DNA from: Hyphomicrobiales bacterium
Lineage (GTDB): Bacteria; Pseudomonadota; Alphaproteobacteria; Rhizobiales; Beijerinckiaceae
Assembly: GCA_027484655.1 (NCBI GenBank)
Contig: JAIXSM010000005.1
Coordinates: 50,451 to 114,450, forward strand
Reading direction: 5' to 3'
DNA length: 64,000 bases
Translations under genes and position numbers: made by a program
Shown: positions 34,543 through 43,544 of the stretch, one piece after another
Layout: each line of letters starts with the position of its first letter
Numbering within the stretch: the first letter of the stretch is position 1
Notes under the pieces: generated by a model
Databases searched by the model: none
Seen by the model: the letters and a program-made list of their open reading frames with translations, nothing else
What the model was told of the DNA's origin: nothing

Positions 34543-37500
34543 CAGGCGCCTTCGCTTTCGAGACGCTCGCGCACGAGACGATTGAGCGTGACGTAGTCCG
34601 TCTTCCCGGAACCCAGCAATGGCAGGGCCTCGACAAGCATGATCTGTGCGGGAAACATCAACTCGTTCGCACCGCGTTGTTTCATGAACGCCTGCGCGTC
34701 TGCGCGGGTGACGTCCGCGCTTGTTGCGACCGCGATCAGTCGCTCGCCTTTGCGCGGATCGGGAACCGCGACCACCGCTGGCGGATGATCGGGCCAGCGT
34801 GCGGCGAGCAACGCCTCAACGGCGGCCAGAGACACCATTTCGCCCGCTACCTTGGCGAAGCGCTTCGCACGCCCGCGGATTGTCACAAAGCCTTGCGCGT
34901 CAATGGTGACGATGTCGCCGGTGTCATGCCATCCATCAACCGTTTCTTCGAGCGCGCCCGGATTGTCCGCGCGGTAGTAGCCCATCATCACGTTGGGGCC
35001 ACGCACGAACAGGCGCCCGCCTTCCTCGATGCCGGGTACGGGATCAAGCCGCGCCTCAATGCCCGGCAGCAGCCGGCCAACTGTGCCGAAGCGGTTGAAC
35101 ATGGGCGTGTTGACGGCGAGCACGGGCGCTGTCTCCGTCACACCGTATCCTTCCAGAATACGGATGCCGAACTTCTCCACGTAGGTGGCGCGCGTGGTTT
35201 CCCTCACAGGTTCGGCGCCGGCGACCACGTAGCGCAGCGAGCGCATGTCATATGGATTGGCGCTGCGCGCGTATCCCGCAAGAAAGGTGTCGGTGCCAAA
35301 CAGCACGGTGGCGTTGACGCCGTAAATCATTTCCGGAATCTGCCGATAGTGCAGCGGCGAGGGATAAAGATAGCACTTCATGCCTGTGAGAAGCGGCAGC
35401 AGCATCCCCCCGGTGAGTCCGAATGCGTGGAACACCGGCAGCACGTTGAACACCACGTCCGCAGGCGTCACGTCGAAGCGCGCGTTGACCTGCGCCACAT
35501 TGGCGAGCAGGTTCCGGTGTGACAGGGCGACGCCTTTCGGCGCGCCTTCGGAGCCGGAGGTGAACAGCACAACCGCAGGATCGTTCGGCCTGCGCCGGTG
35601 CAGCGCGCGCCCCTTGTCGAGAAGCCCGCGCGCCTTGTCGGCTGCGGAAATCGTGGCGCGTATGTCATCAAGATAAATTACCCGCGTGGATGCGGCGAGA
35701 CTTTCGACAAGGCTTTCCAGGCGCGCCTTTTCAACGAACGTCCGCGACGTCAGCACCACGCGCACATTCGCCGCCGTGCATGCGGCTGCGACGTTCGCCG
35801 CGCCGGCTGTGAAGTTCAGCATCGCCGGTACGCGCCCGGCCGCCTGCAACGCGAAGAACGTGACGGCGGCGCCGGCGGCGTTGGGCAGCAGCAGCCCCAC
35901 GCACTCGCCCGGCTCGCTTACTTTCATCAACTTGCGCCCGAGGATCGCGGCGCCCAGCAGAAGCCTGCGCCCGGTGAGCGAGCCGGACACGGGATCCTCC
36001 ACCACGATGCGCCCGCTCCCCGCCCGATCTATGACGCTCGCGAGAGCCTCGATCAGCGTTGCGTTTGTGTCGCTCGTGCGGAAGATCAGGTCCGACATCA
36101 CATCGTAGAGCGCAGCGCCGGCAGCGATGCGGCGCCGGCGCCCCACGAGTTCAGCAGGCAGTTCAAGCTTGCGCGGCGGCAGGAATGTGACGCGCACCTT
36201 GGGGAACAGCGCGCGATGCACGAAGCTCCTCGGCAGGCGAGTGAAGGGCGTGCGCTCCAAGCCTTCCAGACGCACGGGCACGATCATCGCGTCCGCCTTG
36301 TCGGCAATCATGGCGGCGCCGTCGTAGACCTTCATGAGCGAGCCCGTGACCGTCAGGCGTCCTTCCGGAAAGATCACAACCTGCTCGCCCGCGCGCACTT
36401 CCTTGATGAGTCCGCGCGTGGACATGGGCCGCGTGGGGTCCATGGGATAAGTGCGCGCGGCGCGCAGAAAGGGACGCACCCACCATTGCTTTGCGATGAT
36501 GGAGTCAATCGCGAACACCGGCTTGCGGTCCATGACTGACAGCACGACGGGCGCGTCCAGAAACGATGTGTGATTGATGGCGATCACCGCGCGCTCGCCC
36601 GCCGCCTCAAGATGTTCGAGCCCCTTCACCTCGAGGCGGAAGAGTGTGCGGAACAGCAGGTTTGCGCCGTCCGCGATGAAGTTGCCGGGCAGGGCGCGGA
36701 ACAGGTAGACGCCGACGCCTGCATTCAGCACGCCGAGAAGCGCGAGAAGAACAGGCTCTGAGAGGCCGATGAATTGCAGCGCGGCGGTGATGACTGAGCC
36801 CGCCACCATGAAAACCGCGGTGACGATGTTGACGGCCGCGATCACCCGCGCGCGCTGGTCCTCCGCCGACCACGCCTGCACAGCAGCGAAAACCGGCACC
36901 ACGAACAGGCCGCCGCAGATGGCCACCATCACAACGTCGAAGGCGATGCGCAGGCCTGTGGGGCTTGTGAAGAACGTCGCGAGGTTTACGGACCCTGCTG
37001 CTTGTGGAAGCCCCCAAGCCGCTATCCCGATGTCGATGAGGAAGATCGCCATCAGCAGGGCGGCGACAGGCGTGGGCAGCAGGAACAGGCGACCGTTGGA
37101 GATAAGCGCGGCAAGTAGCGAGCCGATACCGATGCCGGCGGCAAACAGCGCCATCACCGCGGTCTCGACGTCGATGCCGCCGCCGATCTTGTGCTTGATG
37201 AGCACAGGCACAAGCGACAGCGCGACGGCGCCCGTCATCCAGAACCAGCTTACCGCGAGACCGCCGACCCACAGGCGTTGCTCCTGCGCGAGTTCGCGCA
37301 CAAGGCGCACGCTGGAGCGGATGACGTTGCGCTCGATGCGCAGGCCCGGCGCGCCAACGCCGGTGGCGGGAATGAGCAGGCTCACGCCCCAGCAGAGCGA
37401 CGCAACGATCATGAGTTGCGCCGTGAGAGCCCACGAGGTGTGGTCATGGGTCGCCGCATAGCCGCCGAGGATCACGCCCAGCAGGATCGCGAGGAACGTT

Positions 37501-37940
37501 GCGCCCTCCACCAGCGCGTTGCCCGCCGGCAGTTCGCGCGTCTCCAGGTGGTCGGGCAGGATGCCGTATTTGACGGGGCCGAAGAGGGCTGCGACGACGC
37601 CGAGGCCAAACAGCGCTGCATAGAGCAGCACGAGCGAGCCGAGCATGAAGCCGGCGGCCGCGACCATCTGCACGAACAGTTCCGCAAACTTCAGACGCCG
37701 CGCCACCGCCGCCTTGTCGCGCGCGTCGGCGATCTCGCCGCCGATGGCCGACAGGAAAACGGATGGCAGGATGAAAATCGCCACCGCCAGCGTGACGAGG
37801 GCGCCCGCGTTCTCCTCGCCGAGCCGGAACAGGATCAGCATTGCAAGAATGCTGCGCACGAAGTTGTCGTTGAACGCCGAGAGAAACTGCGTCCAGAACA
37901 GGGGCGCGAAGCGCCTCGACGTGATCAGCGCGGCGAACAT
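34542..37940 (-). CDS. Fused lysophospholipid transporter / acyltransferase / acyl-ACP ligase (LplT-PlsC-Aas type)
   Basis: A three-part protein of about 1132 residues. Residues 1-400 form an MFS transporter (FWTQFLSAFNDNFVRSI at the start). Residues 430-640 form a PlsC-type acyltransferase with INHTSFLDAP (NHX4D, near 455) and FPEGRLTVTGS. The remainder is an AMP-forming acyl ligase with LFTSGSEGAPKGVALSHRN near residue 790 and ILEGYGVTETAPV. It should flip lysophospholipids inward and re-acylate them. I chose ATG 37940 because AGGGAG lies about 10 nt upstream; ATG 37961 and GTG 37982 lack a ribosome site, and GTG would overlap the operator candidate. The stop overlaps the tetR start. Confidence 0.93.
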   Translation of the reverse strand: MFAALITSRRFAPLFWTQFLSAFNDNFVRSILAMLILFRLGEENAGALVTLAVAIFILPSVFLSAIGGEIADARDKAAVARRLKFAELFVQMVAAAGFMLGSLVLLYAALFGLGVVAALFGPVKYGILPDHLETRELPAGNALVEGATFLAILLGVILGGYAATHDHTSWALTAQLMIVASLCWGVSLLIPATGVGAPGLRIERNVIRSSVRLVRELAQEQRLWVGGLAVSWFWMTGAVALSLVPVLIKHKIGGGIDVETAVMALFAAGIGIGSLLAALISNGRLFLLPTPVAALLMAIFLIDIGIAAWGLPQAAGSVNLATFFTSPTGLRIAFDVVMVAICGGLFVVPVFAAVQAWSAEDQRARVIAAVNIVTAVFMVAGSVITAALQFIGLSEPVLLALLGVLNAGVGVYLFRALPGNFIADGANLLFRTLFRLEVKGLEHLEAAGERAVIAINHTSFLDAPVVLSVMDRKPVFAIDSIIAKQWWVRPFLRAARTYPMDPTRPMSTRGLIKEVRAGEQVVIFPEGRLTVTGSLMKVYDGAAMIADKADAMIVPVRLEGLERTPFTRLPRSFVHRALFPKVRVTFLPPRKLELPAELVGRRRRIAAGAALYDVMSDLIFRTSDTNATLIEALASVIDRAGSGRIVVEDPVSGSLTGRRLLLGAAILGRKLMKVSEPGECVGLLLPNAAGAAVTFFALQAAGRVPAMLNFTAGAANVAAACTAANVRVVLTSRTFVEKARLESLVESLAASTRVIYLDDIRATISAADKARGLLDKGRALHRRRPNDPAVVLFTSGSEGAPKGVALSHRNLLANVAQVNARFDVTPADVVFNVLPVFHAFGLTGGMLLPLLTGMKCYLYPSPLHYRQIPEMIYGVNATVLFGTDTFLAGYARSANPYDMRSLRYVVAGAEPVRETTRATYVEKFGIRILEGYGVTETAPVLAVNTPMFNRFGTVGRLLPGIEARLDPVPGIEEGGRLFVRGPNVMMGYYRADNPGALEETVDGWHDTGDIVTIDAQGFVTIRGRAKRFAKVAGEMVSLAAVEALLAARWPDHPPAVVAVPDPRKGERLIAVATSADVTRADAQAFMKQRGANELMFPAQIMLVEALPLLGSGKTDYVTLNRLVRERLESEGA

Positions 37941-37963
37941 GGAATGGGCGCTCCCTGGCATGA

Positions 37964-37977
37964 AGTGAATGTTCACT
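37964..37977. promoter_or_regulatory. Inverted repeat, predicted TetR operator
   Basis: AGTGAA-TG-TTCACT is a perfect 6-bp inverted repeat with a 2-bp spacer, 23 bp upstream of the preferred start of the transporter/acyltransferase/ligase gene. TetR-family proteins often bind such palindromes and regulate their own operon; a TetR gene is the last gene of this operon. The link is inferred from position and symmetry. Confidence 0.5.
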
Positions 37978-37982
37978 AACAC

Positions 37983-38705
37983 GATTCACGGTCGAGGTAA
38001 AGCCGGAGCTGAGGCCATCCATGCCCCTTTCGGGTGAATGCCCAGCATTTGTGCACGCCCTCGCTGCCTTGGGTGACGGGTCATCAGGCGCGTGTCTGCT
38101 ATTGCACGCCGCCGCGCGGCGCTCTGGCGATGGGTCTTCCTGGGCGCGTTCGCGCAGCCTGTTGCTTCAAGCAACACGCGGGCGCGGCTTTGTTTTGTGT
38201 GCAATGAAGTTGTCCCTGCGCTGCAGGGTCAATTCGCGGAACCCGGTGTTGACTTCCTGAAGGCGCGCTTCCCGGATGTCGGCTCGGTTTCTTTCGCTTA
38301 TCCCGTCGTCCCGTTGAAGGGTATCAGGTTAATCAGAAAACAGGCTTTGACAGCGCAGCCCGCCACGAAGCGGGCTTTGGCGTCGTTGCCGTTTGATCGC
38401 GGTGAACTTGTCGCACGGGCGGGATGCGCGGAGATGGCCATGCGCGAATGACGCAGGCGGCCTCGCCACAACCATTGGAGCGCAAAGGCAAATGCTTCTG
38501 CGTGGGCCGATTCGCATCGCACTCCAGTCACGGGAGTTTCGAAACTTGGCAGTCGCATGGATGAGGCGAGCTTTGGCGGCGGCGCGTCGTCAAAACCGCG
38601 TCATACATGCGGAATACTTGCGGGCGGGGAGCGGCCCGGAGCCGGGCGTTGTCGAGGGCGTTTTGAGTCGCTATAAGGCGCGCGGAAGCGGGGAGTAGGT
38701 CGGCG
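37983..38705. other. 723-bp stretch without a convincing gene
   Basis: This lies between the divergent lipid operon and dksA. Short open frames exist on both strands (for example 38092-38451 on the plus strand), but none has a ribosome site, known motif or plausible composition. One hairpin is visible at 38357-38376 (AGCCCGC, loop CACGAA, GCGGGCT, then TT), which could end a short plus-strand transcript. The stretch should also contain the promoters of dksA and of the lipid operon. No repeat or mobile-element sign was seen. Confidence 0.4.
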
Positions 38706-39128
38706 ATGAATATGGCGGACTCTATCGACAGCGACTACAGGCCGTCTGAAGACGAAGACTTTATGAGTGAGCGCCAGCGCGTTTATTTCCGCAGGAAATT
38801 GATCGCGTGGAAGGAAGATATCCTTCGCGAAAGTCGTGAAACTTTGGTCGCTCTTCAGGCGGAGAGTGAAAACCATCCGGATCTGGCTGATCGCGCGTCG
38901 TCCGAGACTGATCGCGCCATCGAGCTGCGCGCCAGGGATCGCCAGCGCAAGTTGATCGCCAAGATTGACGCGGCGCTCCAGCGCATCGAGGAGGGCGTCT
39001 ACGGCTACTGCGAGGAGACGGGAGAGCCCATCTCCCTCAAGCGGCTCGATGCACGCCCGATCGCCACGCTGTCCTTGGAGGCGCAGGAGCGGCACGAGCG
39101 TCGCGAGCGTGTCTACCGGGACGATTGA
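38706..39128 (+). CDS. dksA: RNA polymerase-binding transcription factor DksA
   Basis: A 140-residue DksA. The N-terminal coiled coil carries the acidic tip region, and the globular part has GVYGYCEETGEPISLKRLDA, then RPIATLSLEAQERHERRE. Only one of the four zinc-binding cysteines of E. coli DksA remains (in YGYC), as in other alphaproteobacterial forms, so zinc is probably not held in the usual way. It tunes transcription together with ppGpp. An ATG at 38712 is an alternative start. A strong terminator follows 29 bp after the stop. Confidence 0.95.
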   Translation: MNMADSIDSDYRPSEDEDFMSERQRVYFRRKLIAWKEDILRESRETLVALQAESENHPDLADRASSETDRAIELRARDRQRKLIAKIDAALQRIEEGVYGYCEETGEPISLKRLDARPIATLSLEAQERHERRERVYRDD

Positions 39129-39157
39129 TCCGTGCGCGCCTGCGCTGCCCTGGAACG

Positions 39158-39187
39158 AAAAAAGACCCGGTTTCCCGGGTCTTTTTT
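39158..39187. terminator. Bidirectional Rho-independent terminator between dksA and the FliO-like gene
   Basis: A perfect hairpin. The left arm is AAAAAAGACCCGG, the loop TTTC, and the right arm CCGGGTCTTTTTT, with the GC core flanked by an A run on one side and a T run on the other. It lies between two convergent genes and can terminate both. Confidence 0.95.
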
Positions 39188-39208
39188 GTTTCTGGAGCCG
39201 GCGCCCGC

Positions 39209-40210
39209 TCAGCCGCGGCCGAGCAACTTCTTCATCTCTTCCTCAAGCGCGTCCAGCGGGTCGTCCACTGAAGTCTTGGGAAGCTCTGGCTTGGCGGCCG
39301 GCTGCGGGGGAGCTGTCGGCGTAGGGGCGCGCTGGGCGGGGGCAATAGGCTGCACCGGCGCGACGCCGGCCGGGCGTTCGACGGGCTTGGCCTGCGGAGA
39401 AGGCGCCACCGCGTCGGTGAGGCGGGGGCTAGGCGGCAGGGGACGCAACTGCGCAGCCGGGCGCGGCGGAGCCTGCGTGGCGGTGGGCGACGCGGTCGCA
39501 GCCGGGGCTCGCAGGGACGGCGCCGGCGGCGCCGGCGCGCGGGATGTGGGCTCGACGGGCCTTGCCTCCGGGCGCTGGGGCGCAGGCGCGCCGGAGCTCG
39601 GAGCCACGGGCGCAGGCTGGGGCGCCGGCGCGGGCTGAGGCGCCGGTGTCGGGGCAGCCGGCGCAGGTTGAGGCGCAGGCGCGGTCACCGCCGGGGCCGC
39701 AGTGCGCGCAGGCTGAGGCTGCGGTTTCAGGGCGGGCGCTGGCGCTGGTTGTGGCGCAGCTTGCAGCGCCGGTTGCAAAGCGGGCGCCGGGGTGGGGATT
39801 TGAACGGCGGGAGGCGCAGGCGGGGTGACAGGCGCAGGCGGCCGCGGCGCGAATTCCGGCGGCTCCATGTCCGCTCCGGCGTCGCGCTGCGCGCGCGGTT
39901 CGGCCACAAAGCCGGGTTGCGCGCGCACGATGGAGCCCTCGATCAGCACATCATTGGGGCCGCCGATCATGAGCAGGTGCTCTACGTTGTCGCGACGCAC
40001 GATGACCAACTGCCGGTGCCGGTCGAGATCGTACGCGTCAACGACGCCGAGGCGCGGCTGGCGGCCACGGCCGCTGTTGCTCCGCAAACGCGCGCCGAAC
40101 AGGACGCGGAACAACAGGACGAGCGCGATAGCGACAACCAGGACCGCCGCCAGCGTCAGGAGCCAGCCGAGGATCTTGTTGTCTCCAATGAGGTTGTTGA
40201 GGAATTGCAT
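39209..40210 (-). CDS. FliO-like membrane protein with a long Pro/Ala-rich tail
   Basis: A 333-residue protein starting MQFLNNLIGDNKILGWLL. One membrane segment (about residues 12-36, LLTLAAVLVVAIALVLLFRV) is followed by a FliO-type cytoplasmic unit (RLGVVDAYDLDRHRQLVIVR, then RDNVEHLLMIGG). About 200 residues of low-complexity Pro/Ala/Gln sequence come next, and a short charged end (SVDDPLDALEEEMKKLLGRG). FliO helps assemble the flagellar export gate, but no other flagellar gene is seen nearby. I chose ATG 40210, since the in-frame upstream extension looks non-native. Other FliO-fold membrane proteins remain possible. Confidence 0.72.
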   Translation of the reverse strand: MQFLNNLIGDNKILGWLLTLAAVLVVAIALVLLFRVLFGARLRSNSGRGRQPRLGVVDAYDLDRHRQLVIVRRDNVEHLLMIGGPNDVLIEGSIVRAQPGFVAEPRAQRDAGADMEPPEFAPRPPAPVTPPAPPAVQIPTPAPALQPALQAAPQPAPAPALKPQPQPARTAAPAVTAPAPQPAPAAPTPAPQPAPAPQPAPVAPSSGAPAPQRPEARPVEPTSRAPAPPAPSLRAPAATASPTATQAPPRPAAQLRPLPPSPRLTDAVAPSPQAKPVERPAGVAPVQPIAPAQRAPTPTAPPQPAAKPELPKTSVDDPLDALEEEMKKLLGRG

Positions 40211-40282
40211 ACCCGTCCGCTCTCCCTGCACGCTCCGGCGACGTACCTTTACCATAACCGGCGCCCGACTGGCGCGCGCAGG

Positions 40283-40297
40283 TTAGCGAATGGTTAA
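40283..40297. promoter_or_regulatory. Near-consensus CtrA half-site pair between the FliO-like gene and cckA
   Basis: TTAG-N7-TTAA differs by one base from the CtrA consensus TTAA-N7-TTAA. It lies in the 292-bp gap shared by the two divergent genes, 73 bp upstream of the FliO-like start. CtrA commonly controls flagellar genes and lies downstream of CckA, so the site makes biological sense. One mismatch and a single copy keep the confidence low. Confidence 0.35.
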
Positions 40298-40502
40298 TGG
40301 CGCTTCCACCCGGGAGGCAACGCAATTTTGGGTCTTTTTTAGGATAAAAATGTTTTTCAAACGATTCGTTTGGTTTTCGCGATGAAAGTCGGGGTCGCCG
40401 TTCGGCGACCAGGCGAGCTGGTTCAGGAGCGACGGATGCGGTTCATCCGTGGCGTTACGACACGCAGGCGCCGGCGGTCGGCGACATCAAGATGGGCCGG
40501 GT

Positions 40503-43028
40503 ATGTCACAAGCGACTGAAATTCCGTCTCCCAAAGCCTTCGACAGAGCCGAACGGGCCGGGAGCCCGGGCCTCGTGCTGGGGATCGCCGGGCTGCTTGT
40601 CGGCGCCGCCGCCTCGTTCTCCTTCATGCCGCCGGAGGACGCCGGACGCCTGACCATCCTCCTCCTGGCGCTGCTGGCGAGCGTGGGGGTGATTGGCCTG
40701 TTCGCCTATGCGGTCGGCTTTGTGCGGCTTGCCGGGCAGGCGGCCCGCGACGACCTGACGAAACTGGTCGCCGATACGGGGCCGGAGGCTCTGGTGGTGA
40801 CGGAGGGCGACAGCCGGATCGTCTATGCGAACGAGAGCTATATGCGCCTGTCCGGGGCCAGTGACCCGGCGCACATCCGGTCCATCGAGCGGCTTTTCTC
40901 GGGCTCTCCGGAGGTCTCGGAGGCTGTCTATCGCTTGTCGCAGGCCGCCCGCGACGGCAAACGCGCGGCGGAAGAACTGCGCCTTGCGCCGCCGCTGACC
41001 GGCGATTCGGCCGTTGCTTGGTATCGCATCCGCGTGCGTCCGCTTGAACGGCCCGGGCGTCCAATTGCGACCCTCTGGAGCGTCGCCGACGTGACCCGGG
41101 AGCGCGCGCGCCACGAGAACGTGTTTCAGGAGCTGCAGCACGCCATCAACTTCCTCGACCACGCGCCGGCGGGTTTCTTCTCCTGCGACCAGCGCGGCGG
41201 CGTCACCTACATCAACGCGACCCTCGCGGACTGGCTCGACTATGACCTCGCGCAGGTTGGTTCCGGCGGCCTGAAGCTCGCGGACGTGGTGCCCGGGGCC
41301 AGCGCCGCGCTGTTTTCATCAATGACCGGTCAGCCGGGCGAGGTGCGCACGGAGCAGTTTGACGTCGATATGAAGCGGCGCAACGGCCAGAGCCTGCCGG
41401 TGCGCATCATCCATCGCGTCGCCTTTGCGCAGGATCGCTCGCCCGGGCCGTCGCGCACGCTGGTGCTCAACCGTGCGCCGGGCCTTGAGCCCTCGGAAAA
41501 CCTGCGCGCCGCGGAGGTGCGGTTCGCGCGCTTCTTCAACCAGACGCCTATGGCCATCGCGGTGGTGGACGCCAAGGGAGTCATCATACGCTCGAACGCA
41601 GCTTTCGCGCGCTTGATGCCCGAAGCGCTGACGCCGAGCGACGGCGTGCGGTCGCTCTTCGCCGGCGTTTCGGAGCGGGATCGCCCGGCCCTGATCGCCG
41701 CCATTGCCGGCGCCATGGGCGGTCGCGCCGATCTGGCGCCTGTGGATGCGGCGCTCGCCGGGGAGCAGCAGGCCTCCGCGCGTTTCTTTGTCTCCCCTTC
41801 GGAAGACAACTCCGACAAGTCGAACGTCAACGTGTTCGCGCTGGACACCACCGAGCAGCGCACGTTGCAGGAAAGCTTCGCCCAATCGCAGAAGATGCAG
41901 GCCATTGGCCAGCTCGCCGGCGGCGTCGCGCATGATTTCAATAACGTCCTCACCGCAATCATCGGCTACTCGGACCTGCTGCTTGCGAGCCATCGCCCGA
42001 CGGACCCGTCGTTCCAGGACATCATGCAGATCAAGCAGAACGCGAATCGCGCCGCGGGCCTGGTGCGGCAGCTTCTGGCGTTCTCGCGCAGGCAGACGCT
42101 GCGCCCGCAGGTGTTGCAGCTCAACGACGTGCTCTCCGAACTGCAGAACCTCCTGCGGCGCCTGGTGGGCGAGAAGATCGATCTCGACGTTCGCCACGGT
42201 CGCGACCTGTGGTTCGTGAAAGCCGACCTGAACCAGTTCGAGCAGGTGATCGTGAACCTGGTGGTGAACGCCCGCGACGCCATGCCGGAAGGCGGGCGCA
42301 TCAAGGTTTCCACAAGTAATGTCACCGCAGCCGAATGCGCCGATGTGGCGGAGCCGGGTTTTGCGCCGGCGGATTATGTCGTCGTTGAGGTGACCGACAC
42401 CGGCCACGGAATCCCGGCCGATGTGAAGGCGAAAATCTTCGAGCCGTTCTTCACCACCAAGGAGGTGGGCAAGGGGACGGGGCTCGGCCTGTCCATGGTC
42501 TATGGCATCGTGAAACAGACCGGCGGCTACATCGCCTGCGATTCCGAGCCCGGGCTAGGGGCGACGTTCCGCATCTATCTGCCGCGCCACATTCAAGGCC
42601 CCGCGGAGGAAGAGCCGGTCAAGAAGGAAGAGGTGAAGAAGCCCGTTGACGCCACAGGGCAGGGCACCATCCTTCTCGTCGAGGATGAGGAGGCGGTGCG
42701 CGCGTTTGGCGCCCGTGCGCTCGCGTCCCGCGGCTACACGGTGCTTGAGGCCGGTTCCGGCCTGCAGGCGCTTGAGATCGTGGACGAGCGGGAGGGCAAG
42801 ATCGACCTCATCGTCTCCGACGTGGTGATGCCGGAAATGGACGGACCCACCATGTTTGGCGAACTGCGCAAGCGCGGGGTGAAGTGCAAGGTGATTTTCG
42901 TCTCCGGTTACGCCGAGGACGCGTTCGCCAAGAACCTGCCCGAGGGCGAGGAATTCGGCTTCCTGCCAAAACCCTTCTCCCTGAAGCAGCTCATCGAGGC
43001 CGTGAAAGCCAATGTTGGCGGAAGCTGA
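40503..43028 (+). CDS. cckA: Hybrid histidine kinase CckA
   Basis: An 841-residue hybrid kinase of the cell-cycle type. Two membrane segments lie near the N-terminus ([19 protein letters not shown] and [20 protein letters not shown]), with PAS domains from about residue 90 to 450. HisKA has [18 protein letters not shown] (His477), and the ATPase domain carries [11 protein letters not shown] and [14 protein letters not shown] receiver follows with Asp773 ([11 protein letters not shown]). CckA feeds phosphate through ChpT to CtrA in alphaproteobacteria. I chose ATG 40503 over an in-frame extension lacking domain content. Confidence 0.94.
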   Translation: MSQATEIPSPKAFDRAERAGSPGLVLGIAGLLVGAAASFSFMPPEDAGRLTILLLALLASVGVIGLFAYAVGFVRLAGQAARDDLTKLVADTGPEALVVTEGDSRIVYANESYMRLSGASDPAHIRSIERLFSGSPEVSEAVYRLSQAARDGKRAAEELRLAPPLTGDSAVAWYRIRVRPLERPGRPIATLWSVADVTRERARHENVFQELQHAINFLDHAPAGFFSCDQRGGVTYINATLADWLDYDLAQVGSGGLKLADVVPGASAALFSSMTGQPGEVRTEQFDVDMKRRNGQSLPVRIIHRVAFAQDRSPGPSRTLVLNRAPGLEPSENLRAAEVRFARFFNQTPMAIAVVDAKGVIIRSNAAFARLMPEALTPSDGVRSLFAGVSERDRPALIAAIAGAMGGRADLAPVDAALAGEQQASARFFVSPSEDNSDKSNVNVFALDTTEQRTLQESFAQSQKMQAIGQLAGGVAHDFNNVLTAIIGYSDLLLASHRPTDPSFQDIMQIKQNANRAAGLVRQLLAFSRRQTLRPQVLQLNDVLSELQNLLRRLVGEKIDLDVRHGRDLWFVKADLNQFEQVIVNLVVNARDAMPEGGRIKVSTSNVTAAECADVAEPGFAPADYVVVEVTDTGHGIPADVKAKIFEPFFTTKEVGKGTGLGLSMVYGIVKQTGGYIACDSEPGLGATFRIYLPRHIQGPAEEEPVKKEEVKKPVDATGQGTILLVEDEEAVRAFGARALASRGYTVLEAGSGLQALEIVDEREGKIDLIVSDVVMPEMDGPTMFGELRKRGVKCKVIFVSGYAEDAFAKNLPEGEEFGFLPKPFSLKQLIEAVKANVGGS

Positions 43029-43083
43029 GCGTTAACCTTAAACCAACCGCCATGACGCATTGTCGAGCTCAAGGAGTTCGATC

Positions 43084-43485
43084 ATGCGTGTTACGTTGAG
43101 TCCAGAGGAACAGCCGCACCATACTTCTTCCGCGCCGGATCTCGTGCGGCGCAGCCGGGCGCGCCTCGCCATGCGCCAGCGCCGGCGCGTCGCGACGACA
43201 GCCGGCCTTGCAGCGTGTTTCGCCTTCGTCTGCGTGCTGACGTACACAAAAGGGCTGCAGGCCATCGACGAGATCCTCTCAAGCCGGCCCAAACCCGTTC
43301 TCACGCCGTTGGCGGCGACCACGCCGGGCGGACGTCAGGCGCGCCAGATCCCCCTCAACACCGACCGGTCGCCCGTCGCAAGCATTCCCGCGCAGGTCGA
43401 GACCAAGCCGCCGCCCACGGCCGCGTTCAGGCCTGTCGAGCGCGCTCCCGGCTACAGCGGCTTTCAGGTGACCGCCGGACGCTGA
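43084..43485 (+). CDS. Small single-span membrane protein, unknown
   Basis: A 133-residue protein that I do not recognise. A basic N-terminus (RRSRARLAMRQRRRVATT) leads into one membrane segment (TAGLAACFAFVCVLTYTKG) and a Pro-rich periplasmic tail ending APGYSGFQVTAGR. ATG 43084 is preceded by AAGGAG at the right distance. It follows cckA by 55 bp on the same strand and may be co-transcribed. The function is unknown. Confidence 0.72.
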   Translation: MRVTLSPEEQPHHTSSAPDLVRRSRARLAMRQRRRVATTAGLAACFAFVCVLTYTKGLQAIDEILSSRPKPVLTPLAATTPGGRQARQIPLNTDRSPVASIPAQVETKPPPTAAFRPVERAPGYSGFQVTAGR

Positions 43486-43544
43486 CGCCACGCTTGACCC
43501 GCCCCGGCCTCGCCCGCGATGCTGCGTGCGGGGAGGACAACAAT

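Noticed and set aside
37941..37982. Earlier starts (ATG 37961, GTG 37982) of the transporter/acyltransferase/ligase gene
   Set aside because: No ribosome site precedes them; GTG would translate through the inverted-repeat operator; ATG 37940 has AGGGAG upstream and gives a typical MFS N-terminus.
38092..38451. Open frame of about 119 residues in the gap before dksA
   Set aside because: No ribosome site, no recognisable motif, composition like random high-GC frames; treated as non-coding.
39132..39638. Long Ala/Gly-rich open frames antisense to the FliO-like gene
   Set aside because: They are complements of a Pro/Ala-rich low-complexity coding tail and overlap the terminator; no ribosome site or domain.
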